DNA of 64,000 nt from Chitinolyticbacter meiyuanensis. GTDB taxonomy: Bacteria > Pseudomonadota > Gammaproteobacteria > Burkholderiales > Chitinibacteraceae. Position numbers and translations under genes: made by a program. The stretch covers positions 3,477,925-3,541,924 of the forward strand of contig NZ_CP041335.1 in NCBI RefSeq assembly GCF_008033135.1, given 5' to 3'. The notes beneath the pieces are model-generated. The model did not search any database. It was not told where the DNA came from and saw nothing but the letters and a program-made list of their open reading frames with translations. Positions 32,897 through 41,537 of this stretch are shown here, one piece after another. How positions within the stretch are numbered: position 1 is the first letter of the stretch; each line of letters starts with the position of its first letter.

Positions 32897-33289
32897 ATGG
32901 AAAAAACATTCAAGCCAACCTGGGTCATGCTTGTTGCATCCAGCGTTTTCTGGATAATGCCTACCTGGGCACAAGGTTTAACTGGCCCCCAACAGAATGC
33001 GGTTAGATCTGCAAAGCAATACCTCAGCATTTCTGGATTCTCACGAAACGGGCTTATCCAGCAGCTCTCAGCAGATGCGGGCGACGGCTATAAAGTTGCC
33101 GATGCTACCGTGGCGGTGGATAGCCTGAAAGTTGATTGGAATCAGCAGGCAGTGAGGTCTGCAAAGCAATACCTCAGCATCTCCGGGTTCTCGTGCAAAG
33201 GCCTCATTGAGCAGCTTTCATCCAGTGCCGGAGATGGATACACAAAGAGCCAAGCCACCTACGGGGCGCAACAGGCTGGCGCTTGCTGA
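32897..33289 (+). CDS. Ltp-like exported protein with duplicated repeat
   Basis: 130 residues. Signal sequence 1-26 (no lipobox), then two near-identical repeats (about 33-79 and 83-129), each with AVRSAKQYLSISGFS and GLI.QLS..AGDGY. The repeats match the Ltp module (PF07553), known from Streptococcus phage TP-J34 as a superinfection-exclusion protein that blocks DNA entry. The two copies are also nearly identical in DNA, so the duplication is recent. Here it would act in the periplasm of a Gram-negative host. Confidence 0.75.
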   Translation: MEKTFKPTWVMLVASSVFWIMPTWAQGLTGPQQNAVRSAKQYLSISGFSRNGLIQQLSADAGDGYKVADATVAVDSLKVDWNQQAVRSAKQYLSISGFSCKGLIEQLSSSAGDGYTKSQATYGAQQAGAC

Positions 33290-33531
33290 CAGCAGGTCAG
33301 CAGGCGGACCGAAAAGCGCCTGGTAGACACCGCGCGTGGCAGAGGCGCGCTCAGGGCGAGCGCTATCGCTTACAAAACCGTCTGAGCACGCATTCGCAGT
33401 TCTGGGGCAACTTCATCGACATGCCCCTGGCATGCCGTTCGGAAGCCCGAAGACACCTTCTGCCCGAAAAAGTGTATTCATAGGTGGTAGACAAACGGAA
33501 AAAACGTCCTACTCTGGGGAAAAATAAAAAA
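33290..33531. other. intergenic region between Ltp-like and HslV-like genes
   Basis: About 240 bases. A frame is open on the plus strand but has no ribosome site or recognisable content. The AT-rich stretch just before 33532 likely carries the promoter of the HslV-like gene. Confidence 0.4.
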
Positions 33532-34266
33532 ATGACTACGAACGTGTTTGACTATGCAACCAAGCGGATGTCTGCAGACTCCCGTTGGTCGAAAGAGCTT
33601 GATGAGCGATTGGTTTACATAGATGATTCTGGGTTTGACAAGATTTTGCTTTTGCCTCATTTGCAGGCCTGTGCCTTGTTCGCTGGGAATGGTCAGCTGA
33701 TTCAAGAGTGGCAAGATTGGTTGCGCACAGACCTTCAGGGACCGCATCCAGCTGTGGAAGCAGACGGAACGTCTATCGTTATGAGGCTGTTTAGCGCTCC
33801 TGATGGAGAATGCTTGAACAAGCAGGGATCCGGCCATGAGCTGCCCGAAGGCTACTTCGCAGGTTCTGGTGCCATCCATGCGATCCCTTGCTTCAAGCAA
33901 AACAAATGTGTAATAAAAGCAGTAGAAACTGCTAAGGAAAGAGACGTAATGACAGGGGGTGAGGTAAAATTCACGGACCTTGTCAACGGTAGTAACAATC
34001 TAAAAGATAGTGCTCGCATCGAGCACGTTGTTACTTCTTTGGTCGATCGGGGATATGTTATGTACATACGGGACAGGAAAGTTGTGCCTTTCCAAGAGGC
34101 GGCGGCGAACGATGCCAAGGTTCATCGCATGAAGCGTAAGCTTTTAGACGGCGCGCTTAGCGTTGATGCACCCTGCTCTGAGATGTACGTCCCGTGGAAC
34201 GACGAGCAGAAGCAATCTCTTGAACATGCGATCGATGTGCTTCGTGGCAGACTTCGCAAGGCCTAG
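33532..34266 (+). CDS. HslV/proteasome-beta-like Ntn-hydrolase
   Basis: 244 residues beginning MTTNVFDYATKRMSADSRWS. After Met removal Thr2 would be the N-terminal nucleophile; SADSR supplies the Asp of the Asp17 position, Lys37 (GFDKILLLP) the Lys33 position, and FAGNGQLIQEWQDWL and FAGSGAIHAIP the two family glycine turns, in the same order as HslV. A C-terminal helical extension of about 90 residues is extra. No ATPase partner is present in the prophage. Assignment rests on motif order, not on a search. Upstream Met (33484) was rejected because the Thr-Thr start would be lost. A strong terminator follows. Confidence 0.6.
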   Translation: MTTNVFDYATKRMSADSRWSKELDERLVYIDDSGFDKILLLPHLQACALFAGNGQLIQEWQDWLRTDLQGPHPAVEADGTSIVMRLFSAPDGECLNKQGSGHELPEGYFAGSGAIHAIPCFKQNKCVIKAVETAKERDVMTGGEVKFTDLVNGSNNLKDSARIEHVVTSLVDRGYVMYIRDRKVVPFQEAAANDAKVHRMKRKLLDGALSVDAPCSEMYVPWNDEQKQSLEHAIDVLRGRLRKA

Positions 34267-34288
34267 CGTTAATCGTACTGTACACTTG

Positions 34289-34316
34289 AAAAAAGCCCGC
34301 GATCGCGGGCTTTTTT
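34289..34316. terminator. bidirectional intrinsic terminator
   Basis: AAAAAAGCCCGCGATCGCGGGCTTTTTT-type perfect palindrome (arms only named here) 22 bp after the HslV-like stop, with A- and T-runs on both sides. Confidence 0.92.
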
Positions 34317-34535
34317 GTTTCTGGCGGTCTACCCTCCATCGGTTGTACTTCGTGTTCAATGTGCGCAGCATCCGTCTGCATCTGCAGATGGCCAACACCG
34401 CCCAGCGCCGGTTGGGGATCTAGCTACCGCAAGATTCATCGCTCTCCCGTTTGCACAATCCACCCTCCAACCATCGCTTCCGTTGGCCAAAATAGAACGT
34501 TCGTTCTATATTTGAGCTTTTAGGAGCGCAATGCC

Positions 34536-34775
34536 ATGTACACCAAGGAAGTCTTCAGCTTTCGCTACTTCGACCACGCCCGCGGGAAATGGGTGACCAG
34601 CACCCACAAGCTCACCGTCGAAGAGATCCGCCTGCAGTATGTGGATGCGATCCCGCTGAGTGGGTCCAGAGAGGTGTGGACCGTGTACGACACCGCAGCG
34701 GAAGCGCTGGCCGCGACCAGCAGCAGCCACTATCCGGCGAACCAGAACTGGCAGGCACGCGGGTGCGGGGAATAG
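34536..34775 (+). CDS. hypothetical prophage protein, 79 aa
   Basis: AGGAG lies 10 bp before the ATG. An alpha/beta protein with an aromatic N-terminus (VFSFRYFDHARGKWV) and a TVEEIRLQYVDAIPL helix. Acidic/polar tail. No family recognised. Separated from the HslV-like gene by the terminator, so it is transcribed independently. Confidence 0.6.
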   Translation: MYTKEVFSFRYFDHARGKWVTSTHKLTVEEIRLQYVDAIPLSGSREVWTVYDTAAEALAATSSSHYPANQNWQARGCGE

Positions 34776-34965
34776 GCGGTGCAGCGCTTTGCGCAGTTTT
34801 CGGCTGGGATGCGTTCCGCGTTTCCGCTGGCTGGCACTCGAAAAAGCGCGAGGGCCGGTGGCCGGCCCGCTACAAGTGACCGGGCAGCGGTCCACCTCTG
34901 TTGATGGGCGTGCTGCACCACGATTGCGCGTATTCTGGCCGAGGGGCACTGACTGGAGACGCACT

Positions 34966-35223
34966 GTGGACGCAGGCGACAGGCGAAGTATCTCGCTACT
35001 CTTGATGATGCAGACCAACGCCGAAGTGCTGGATGCAATTGGCAGTACCGCCGGGGTCAACGAAGCACTGGCTGAGCTGGTGAGCTGGATGCAGCTGACC
35101 AAGCACCTCACGGAGGATGACCTGGCTGTGCTGGGGCAGATTGGCGCGATCCTTTACCGGGAAGGGCTACGGCGCCAAACCGACATGGGGCCGGTTCAAC
35201 AAAGCAGGCTACAGCCCAGGTAA
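34966..35223 (+). CDS. hypothetical prophage protein, 85 aa
   Basis: GTG 34966 with GGAG 7 bp upstream; a downstream ATG pair near 35005 is an alternative. Helical protein with two similar amphipathic segments (TNAEVLDAIGSTAGVNEALAEL and DDLAVLGQIGAILYREGL). Cytoplasmic. No family recognised. Confidence 0.55.
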   Translation: MDAGDRRSISLLLMMQTNAEVLDAIGSTAGVNEALAELVSWMQLTKHLTEDDLAVLGQIGAILYREGLRRQTDMGPVQQSRLQPR

Positions 35224-35686
35224 CAACCAGGCGCCAACAGGCGAGGCTTCATAGGTGCAGCGGCCACCGCTCGTCTGACCAATGCCCTTCTGGGCGATAG
35301 TGATGTCCTTTTGCTGAAAAGGGGCGCACACTGTTTTCGTGCTTTCTTATGCACGCAAGCTGCGCTGGCTACCCGTGGGACTTCGGTAGCCTGCCCCCTC
35401 CCTTCTGTGGCGCAGCCTGTAGCTCTTCCCGATATCCCGCCCTTTTGATCCGGCCATGCTCAGCCGGGAATGCGTGCGCCCCATGGCGCTTTCAAGCCTT
35501 ACCTGCGCAGCTCGAGCCCCGGACAAGGCACTACCCCCAGCAGAAGCCACCTATGCGCGTGATCGCGCACCCAAGCCTTCGCTGATAGGCCACCCCGCAA
35601 GGTGGGGCCTATGCCTGAACAACACACACTGCTGGCCGCGCCGCCGCTGGCGGTGATCTCCCCGACACTGACATTGAGATACAAAA
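35224..35686. other. region without a supported gene
   Basis: About 460 bases between two small prophage genes. Frames on both strands are open but lack ribosome sites and resemble nothing. A hairpin at 35585-35612 is the only structure noted. Confidence 0.5.
35585..35612 (+). terminator. hairpin with bulge, possible terminator
   Basis: ATAGG and CCACC pair with GGTGG and CCTAT (a GG bulge on the 3' side) around a CCGCAA loop. No U-run follows, so its role is uncertain. Confidence 0.4.
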
Positions 35687-35842
35687 ATGAAACCTACCAA
35701 CATCCTGGTGCTGAATGTAAAGCGACCAGTAAAAGCCGAAACCAAGGCAAGAAAGCTGATCCTACCCCCGGCGCCCGAGCAACGCGCTGCGCGCCGGCCG
35801 ATTGTTGGCCGACCCTACGACTGGTCTCAGCATCGCTTGTGA
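35687..35842 (+). CDS. possible small basic protein, 51 aa
   Basis: ATG 35687 to TGA 35840-35842; a weak GAG ribosome site 9 bp upstream. Lys/Arg-rich (VKRPVKAETKARKLILPP) with a Pro-rich middle. It may precede the holin-like gene in one transcript. Tentative. Confidence 0.4.
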   Translation: MKPTNILVLNVKRPVKAETKARKLILPPAPEQRAARRPIVGRPYDWSQHRL

Positions 35843-35875
35843 GCGACGCCCGCCAGACGTTTTGTGGAGAAAACC

Positions 35876-36145
35876 ATGGTGCTTCTCGATTGTGTCCTTG
35901 TTGGCTTGGCCGTCGCTGCGGGCGCGCACCTGTTGGTTTATCGCCGGCTGGATTTTGCACGCCTTGAGCTCATGCAAGAGCTGGTTATCGGCGCTTCGGG
36001 GGCCGTGGTGATGAGCGCCCTGTTTTATGGCTACGACATGCAAGATCCTTCCGCCATTAGCGTTCCCGGCTTACTGGCGGCATTTCTCGGTGCAGCGACG
36101 CTATTAACGCTGATCCATCTGTTGGACAGGGATGCGCCGCGTTAG
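35876..36145 (+). CDS. three-helix membrane protein, holin-like
   Basis: 89 residues with GGAG before the ATG. Hydrophobic segments at about 2-20, 36-54 and 63-82, a short basic loop after the first and an acidic end. Size and topology are those of a small holin or lysis-accessory protein, but two holin genes are already in the lysis cluster, so it could equally be an unrelated cargo membrane protein. Confidence 0.55.
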   Translation: MVLLDCVLVGLAVAAGAHLLVYRRLDFARLELMQELVIGASGAVVMSALFYGYDMQDPSAISVPGLLAAFLGAATLLTLIHLLDRDAPR

Positions 36146-36315
36146 CGCTGCACGTTCTCAGCACAATTCAACGTTGCTGGGATTGACCTTCGCGAATCGA
36201 TCAAATCATTTGAAAGACTCGCCCCTTCATCTGCTTATTGGTTCTCATCGACTACTAAGCTGCGTTGTACAAACTTTGGCTGGCTGGAAGCCAGTTCATG
36301 GTTCAGGAGATCCAT

Positions 36316-36945
36316 ATGGAAACGCTTAGGCAGGAGAACCAGCGGCTACGCCGACGGGTGACTCAACTGGAAGAACTACTGCGTGTTTTACAGTACGACG
36401 CGCATCACGACCCACTGACTGGGCTGGCGAACAGAGCATTGTTACTCGACCGCCTTACCATTGCGCTCGGCATGGCAGATCGGATGCACCACCTCATCGG
36501 CATCCTGGCGATTGATCTGGATGGCTTCAAACTGGTGAACGATGAATTGGGCCACCAAGCCGGTGACCAGATCCTTAAAATCGTATCTGCTCGGCTTATG
36601 CTGTGCGTACGCACGACGGATACCGTGGCCCGCATGGGCGGGGATGAATTCATCATCATTCTGCCGGATACCACCGGCAAGGCCGTCGCCATTGTTCGCG
36701 ACAAAATCAATCGCTCCCTCGCCCAGCCTTATCTGCTGGATAAACGCGAAGTCGTTTTAGGTGCCAGCATTGGCAAATTCATGCAGACCGACTTGCCGAT
36801 GATGCCCGAAGACATGCTGGCAGAAGCAGATGAGGATATGTACAAGGTGAAACTGATACGCCGCCATGGCTTGGAATTGCCAGTCATGTGGAAGGACATC
36901 GCGGCGACCGGTTTATATGCTCCCCCTGGGGTTCCGCAGCACTAG
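36316..36945 (+). CDS. prophage-encoded GGDEF diguanylate cyclase
   Basis: 209 residues. Short N-terminal coiled coil (METLRQENQRLRRRVTQLEELL), then a complete GGDEF domain: DPLTGLANRALLLDRL, IDLDGFKLVNDELGH, the active-site GGDEF (108-112) intact, and an allosteric I-site RTTD five residues upstream (99-102). It should make c-di-GMP from GTP in the cytoplasm and be feedback-inhibited. AGGAG fixes the start at ATG 36316 over an earlier in-frame start. It lies tail to tail with gene D. No sensor domain is present, so the coiled coil may control dimerisation. Confidence 0.9.
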   Translation: METLRQENQRLRRRVTQLEELLRVLQYDAHHDPLTGLANRALLLDRLTIALGMADRMHHLIGILAIDLDGFKLVNDELGHQAGDQILKIVSARLMLCVRTTDTVARMGGDEFIIILPDTTGKAVAIVRDKINRSLAQPYLLDKREVVLGASIGKFMQTDLPMMPEDMLAEADEDMYKVKLIRRHGLELPVMWKDIAATGLYAPPGVPQH

Positions 36946-36983
36946 CTTGCCGATGCCCTACCGCTCAGCACGCATGGTGGCAC

Positions 36984-38021
36984 CTATGGCGCCAGCTCAA
37001 GCTCAATCGCGCTCGTGAGCCCACCCCCACCCAGGGCGTGGGCCACTCTCACCACCAGCCACCCCTCCCCATCGATTTCCGACTTGAAGCCGGACACCGT
37101 GACCGGCGTTTCCGGGTAGAGGTCTGGCCGACCGTGGGCCAAGGTGAGCGAGAACTGCGCGACGCCGCGCTGCAGCCGCTCCCATTCCGCTTTTGCTGCC
37201 CGCGTGGCGGTGGCTTTGGTGGCGTAGGTGTGGCGCAGCACGCGTACGTTGTCCGCGCTGGGATCTGTGCCTCGCCCTGACTTCACTCCTTTTCCATCCA
37301 CCGACACGCTCTGTTTCTTCGCTGCCTTGGCATCGTGGTAGTAGGCGCGCACGGCCGAGAATGCATCCCGATCGGCGAAGGTGAAGCGGTGGCTATCGCC
37401 GCTGGCGCGGGTGATGGTGACCGTGGGGATGGGCTGCCCACCCGCTGTTTGCGCCTGGCCGGCACGGCAGAACAGCAGGCGATCTGCCTTGACCGTGGCA
37501 ATGGCATCGCACTGCTGGGCAAGGCGCGTGAGCAGGTTGGCATCTGATTCGTTGGTCTGGTCGATGTGCTCGATCAGCTCATCGGCCAGGCCCTTGCCCA
37601 GCACAGCCTGCAGCTGGTTCCGTGCGGCGATGCTGCGCACGATGGCACCCACGGTCTGGCGGTGATAGCTCTGTTCGCGCTGGGTGGTGAGGCCGGCGCG
37701 CAGATCCGCACTGCGGGCACGCAGGGTGAGCTTGTCCGGGCTGCCGCTGTGCTCCACCTCATCGACGATATAGGTGCCCTTGTCGACCAGGCCGGTATCC
37801 GACCAGCCCAGCGCGAGCGACAACTTCACGCCGCGGCGCGGGATGGCGAGCTGGCCGTCGTGGTCGAGCAGCGTGACATCCAGCTGATCCGCTTCGAAGC
37901 CGCGGTTGTCAGTGAGGGTGAGCGATTCGAGGCGATCTTCCAGCCGGCGGGTGATGTCCTGCCCATTCAGCGCCAGGCGGAACAGTGGGCGAGCAACGCG
38001 GTTGTTGCGGCTGTCCGTCAT
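36984..38021 (-). CDS. D: phage late control protein gpD (tail hub)
   Basis: 345 residues of the P2 gpD family, the hub that carries the spike at the tail tip. The N-terminus (RPLFRLALNGQDITRRLEDRLESLTLTDN) and the TNESDANLLTRLAQQCDAI segment are characteristic. Last gene of the minus-strand tail operon; its start overlaps the end of U by 4 bp. Tail to tail with the GGDEF gene. Confidence 0.92.
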   Translation of the reverse strand: MTDSRNNRVARPLFRLALNGQDITRRLEDRLESLTLTDNRGFEADQLDVTLLDHDGQLAIPRRGVKLSLALGWSDTGLVDKGTYIVDEVEHSGSPDKLTLRARSADLRAGLTTQREQSYHRQTVGAIVRSIAARNQLQAVLGKGLADELIEHIDQTNESDANLLTRLAQQCDAIATVKADRLLFCRAGQAQTAGGQPIPTVTITRASGDSHRFTFADRDAFSAVRAYYHDAKAAKKQSVSVDGKGVKSGRGTDPSADNVRVLRHTYATKATATRAAKAEWERLQRGVAQFSLTLAHGRPDLYPETPVTVSGFKSEIDGEGWLVVRVAHALGGGGLTSAIELELAP

Positions 38022-38443
38022 GCGACTTCCTTGGCGAGCGGTGGTGTGCCCATCTGATCGATCGCATCGTCGTCGATGCGTTTCAGCACCAGGCTGAACT
38101 CGATGCGGCGGGCGGCGCCGTCGCTGAAAAACAGGCTGGCTGTGGTCTGCAGCGATTCGATCACGTAGAGACCATAGATACGGCCCTCGCCATCCAGCAG
38201 CGGCCAGGCAGCGCCCTCATCCCCCATCGCTTCGAGCTCCGCCAGCGACGAGGGGCCACCGGTGAGCTGCGGCAGCAGCACGCCGGAGAGCGTGATGGTT
38301 TCATCATCCTTGCCCAGGTATTGCCGGGCCGGGCGCAGCCCGACGCGGGCGGTGCTGGCGTGCCGCCAAGCGAGCTGCCGCTGCAGCTCCTGATAGGGCA
38401 CGGTGCGCAGCCCGAACACGAACATCCCAAGCGCCATCATCAT
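38018..38443 (-). CDS. U: tail protein gpU
   Basis: 141 residues of the P2 gpU family of tail assembly proteins. Hydrophobic start MMMALGMFVFGLRTVPYQEL, then RHASTARVGLRPARQYLGKDDETI. Start at the first of three consecutive ATGs after GGGTGG. Located between T and D as in P2. Confidence 0.88.
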   Translation of the reverse strand: MMMALGMFVFGLRTVPYQELQRQLAWRHASTARVGLRPARQYLGKDDETITLSGVLLPQLTGGPSSLAELEAMGDEGAAWPLLDGEGRIYGLYVIESLQTTASLFFSDGAARRIEFSLVLKRIDDDAIDQMGTPPLAKEVA

Positions 38444-38454
38444 GCTGGCCACCC

Positions 38455-41211
38455 TCAATCGCGATCCGACAACATCGAGCGCAGACGTGCCGCCTTGCCG
38501 CGCTCGCGCTCATCCAGCAACTGCGCCAGCATCTGCCGTAGCTCGCCCATGTCCTGCCCCGGCCCTACCTTGATTTCGATGGTGATCTGATCGCCGCCCA
38601 CCTGAATGCCGCCGCCAACGCGGGCAGCGAGTGGCGGACGGGTATCGATGCGCAGCGGATCGGCACCGGCTTGACCCGGCAAGGTGCCCAGGGCGATGCC
38701 GCTGCCGGCGATGGCCAGGCGCCGCGCGGTTTCCAATACCGCGGACAACGGGCCTTGCTGGTTGCGCTCCAGGCCCTGGGCGAGGCCAGCCATGGTCCAG
38801 CCACCAATTGCCGCGAACACCCGCGATGGCGAGCGAATGCCGAGCGCATCTTTCACCGAGCCGCTGATGCTGTCGCCCAGCGCGGACAGCCGAGCCTTGA
38901 GGGCTTCCCACTTCTGGTTGATGCCCGCGATCAGGCCATCGATCAGCATGCGGCCGAAGTCAGTGAACTTGGCCGGGATATCGATCCCGAACCAGGACAG
39001 CACAGCCGCCATGGCGCGGTGGAACAGGCCCAGCGGTGACCAGTTGATGATCAGCGCGGCGATGCCGGACAGGCCACCGGCGGCGGCGCCCTGCAGCTCG
39101 GCCCACACGGCACGGAAGAAGCCGGACACCTGCCCCCAGTTGTTGATCAGCGCGCGGGCTGCGCCGATCACGGGGAACACGTAGTTCAGGATGGGGTACT
39201 GCCGGAAGGCGGCATCCACCTGGCCCCAGTAGCGCCACAGCAGATACACCGCGCCAGCGATCACGGCAATAGCCAGCCCGATCGGGTTCAGCATCAAGGC
39301 GCGGCCAAGCCAGAGCATGCCCTGGCCGACGATGCTGATCAGCCGCCAGGCATTGCCCAGTACACCGGGCAGTGCCGCCACGACCCGCTGCGCGAGGGAC
39401 AGCCCAGCGGTAGCCGCCCGGGCGCCGCCGCCCAGGCCAAACAGCGCGAGACCGGCGCGCGCCAGGATGAAGCGCGACAGCAACATGGGGCCCAGCACCG
39501 AAGCGGCTGCCACCGCGATGCCGCCCAGGGCCGTGATCAGCAGCGCGGCGAAGCCCAGCACCTTCATCAGCGTGCCGGCGAGGCGCGGGTTTTCCGATGC
39601 CCAGTTGCGCACGGCGCCGGCTGTCTCGGTGATCCATTCGGTGAGGGCCTTGAGCTCCGGGGCGATGGCTTCGCCGAAGGCGGCTAGCATGTTGGTGGCG
39701 GTGCCGCTGGCTGCCTCCCACAGGTTCTTGAGCGTGCCGAGCTGTTCGTTCACGCGCTGCTGCAGGCTGGCCTGATCGCGCATGCGCTGCAGCACGTCGT
39801 CGTAACCGGCTTGGCCTTTCTCGATGATCTTGGAGAGGACTTCGTTGGTTTCCTTGTCGTCGCCGTAGATGTCCTTGAGTACCTGCAGCCGCGTGACGGT
39901 ATCGAGGCCGCGCAGCTTGGTGAGCTCCTGCATCAACTTGTCGAAGCCGCCGAACTCACCCTTGCCATCGGTGAAGTCCAGATTCAGCCGCACACCGGTG
40001 GTGGCGAGCAGATCGGCCTGGGCCTTGGCAATCTTGCCGACGTTGAGCGAGCCGGCCACGACCTTGCGGATGGCGTTGCCCGCCGATTCGCCGCGCATGC
40101 CGGCCTGATCCATCATCACCACGAACGGGGCCATGGCATTGGCGCCTTCCAGCCCCTTCTGCCTGATCATGTCCATCACCGGGCCGAGGCCCTTGTAGGC
40201 TTCGAGCATGTTGCCGGGATCAACGCCCAGGTAGAACGCACGCTGGATGGTGTCGGTCAGCGCCAGCATGTCGCCGTTGGCGGTGCGGGTGGCGTCCTGC
40301 AGCTTGGCGGTGAACTCGGCGGCCTGATCCGGCGCCATCTTGAGCTGCACGCCGAGCAGCGCCGTGGCTTCGCCGACGCCGCCGAGGATGTTCCGTGCGG
40401 GAATGCCCTGGCGCACCAGCATCGTCATCATGTTCTGGAAATCGGCTGTGGTGCCGGGCAGGCGATCGCCCAGCCGGGTGGCCAGGGCATCGATCCGGGC
40501 GAACTCGGCGGAGGCCCTGCCATCTGCGCCCATCAGCGACACGCGCAGCTGGGTGCGTGCATCCTCGGCTTCGGCATAGGCGCCGATCGGCTTCATCATG
40601 GCGCGCTGCCCGGCCTGGCCAGCGGCGAGCATGGCGTAGCCGGCACCCGCTGCGACGCCGGTCGCCATCATGGCTTTGCCGTGGGCGGCCTTGAGCTTGG
40701 CCAGGTGCTGCATCTCGGCATTGAGCTGGCCGAGCTTGCCCTTCTGCACGGTGATGGCGGCGCTAGCTTCGTCGATGCGCTGCTGCAGCTGGCCTTGATG
40801 GCGCGACAGTGCCTTGGTTTCAATGCCGGCGGCGGCGAGCGCATCACGCGATTGGCGCATACGCTCGATGTTGCGGGTTTGGGCTGTGCGCAGCGCGCTG
40901 TATTCCCCTTGGGCTACCTTGAGTGTGCGCAGCATGGCAGCGCTGGGGCGCTCTGTGGCTTCCATCTCCCGGCGCAGCTGGGCAACGATATCCCGCTGCT
41001 GGCGCAGCCTGCCGGCCACCACACCGACAGCGCGCGAGGCCTGCCGGTAGCTATCGATATTACCCTGCACCTTCTGCAGGTCCGCCAGCTTGCTGCGCAG
41101 GCTGTTCAGCTCTTTGGCGGCGCCACTGCTGCCGCTGCTGATGCGCCGGAGTGGCGCGGTGACGCGATCAATCGCGCTCAGTACCACCTGCAGGCGAAGC
41201 TCGCGATTCAC
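38455..41211 (-). CDS. T: tail tape measure protein gpT
   Basis: 918 residues, the length ruler of the contractile tail. Long coiled-coil N-terminal third, an embedded hydrophobic region (about 600-700) including several transmembrane-like segments, and the conserved tail tape domain (AEFTAKLQDATRTANG, GLEGANAMAPFVVMMDQAGM). Start GTG 41211 follows GAGGTG. Typical length for P2-like phages. Confidence 0.92.
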   Translation of the reverse strand: MNRELRLQVVLSAIDRVTAPLRRISSGSSGAAKELNSLRSKLADLQKVQGNIDSYRQASRAVGVVAGRLRQQRDIVAQLRREMEATERPSAAMLRTLKVAQGEYSALRTAQTRNIERMRQSRDALAAAGIETKALSRHQGQLQQRIDEASAAITVQKGKLGQLNAEMQHLAKLKAAHGKAMMATGVAAGAGYAMLAAGQAGQRAMMKPIGAYAEAEDARTQLRVSLMGADGRASAEFARIDALATRLGDRLPGTTADFQNMMTMLVRQGIPARNILGGVGEATALLGVQLKMAPDQAAEFTAKLQDATRTANGDMLALTDTIQRAFYLGVDPGNMLEAYKGLGPVMDMIRQKGLEGANAMAPFVVMMDQAGMRGESAGNAIRKVVAGSLNVGKIAKAQADLLATTGVRLNLDFTDGKGEFGGFDKLMQELTKLRGLDTVTRLQVLKDIYGDDKETNEVLSKIIEKGQAGYDDVLQRMRDQASLQQRVNEQLGTLKNLWEAASGTATNMLAAFGEAIAPELKALTEWITETAGAVRNWASENPRLAGTLMKVLGFAALLITALGGIAVAAASVLGPMLLSRFILARAGLALFGLGGGARAATAGLSLAQRVVAALPGVLGNAWRLISIVGQGMLWLGRALMLNPIGLAIAVIAGAVYLLWRYWGQVDAAFRQYPILNYVFPVIGAARALINNWGQVSGFFRAVWAELQGAAAGGLSGIAALIINWSPLGLFHRAMAAVLSWFGIDIPAKFTDFGRMLIDGLIAGINQKWEALKARLSALGDSISGSVKDALGIRSPSRVFAAIGGWTMAGLAQGLERNQQGPLSAVLETARRLAIAGSGIALGTLPGQAGADPLRIDTRPPLAARVGGGIQVGGDQITIEIKVGPGQDMGELRQMLAQLLDERERGKAARLRSMLSDRD

Positions 41212-41344
41212 TGCGCGCACCTCGCGCACTGATCAGCCGCGCGGTGAAACGGCTGGCCCACCGCAGCAGCTTGCCCAGCAGCAGCGCGGTGCGGAGCAGC
41301 AGATCCAGGCAGAGCGTAACCAGGGCAATGGCGAGGTCGGACAT
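41168..41344 (-). CDS. possible small membrane protein, 58 aa
   Basis: ATG 41344; one strongly hydrophobic helix (SDLAIALVTLCLDLLLRTALLLGKLL) then an Arg-rich tail. It overlaps the start of T by 44 bp and lies between E' and T. Ribosome site weak. It has no P2 counterpart I know, so coding is tentative. Confidence 0.35.
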   Translation of the reverse strand: MSDLAIALVTLCLDLLLRTALLLGKLLRWASRFTARLISARGARSESRASPAGGTERD

Positions 41345-41409
41345 GGGCAACGGGCGGCACGAGACACCTGCAGGATAAGGGAAAGAAAAACGGCAGTGCG
41401 TGGCGCGGA

Positions 41410-41529
41410 TCACGCCTCGTCACTGCCGCAGCGGACGCGGGCACGCTCGCGCCAGGCCATCAGCTCGGACACCGCCATCCCATCCATGGCCTGGGGCGGC
41501 CAGTGGAAGACGGTGGCGATGTCCGCCAT
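41410..41529 (-). CDS. E': GpE-type tail protein segment (E')
   Basis: 39 residues MADIATVFHWPPQAMDGMAVSELMAWRERARVR, the GpE family. In P2 this part is made as a -1 frameshift fusion of E. The -1 frame is open back to 41604 and meets the T6G heptamer at 41577-41583, so the E+E' fusion (start 41840) is expected besides or instead of an independent start. Confidence 0.85.
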   Translation of the reverse strand: MADIATVFHWPPQAMDGMAVSELMAWRERARVRCGSDEA

Positions 41530-41537
41530 GGCGTCCT

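Noticed and set aside
39811..41232. 473-codon plus-strand frame opposite the tape measure gene
   Set aside because: Antisense shadow of gpT, which has clear family motifs and a correct operon position.
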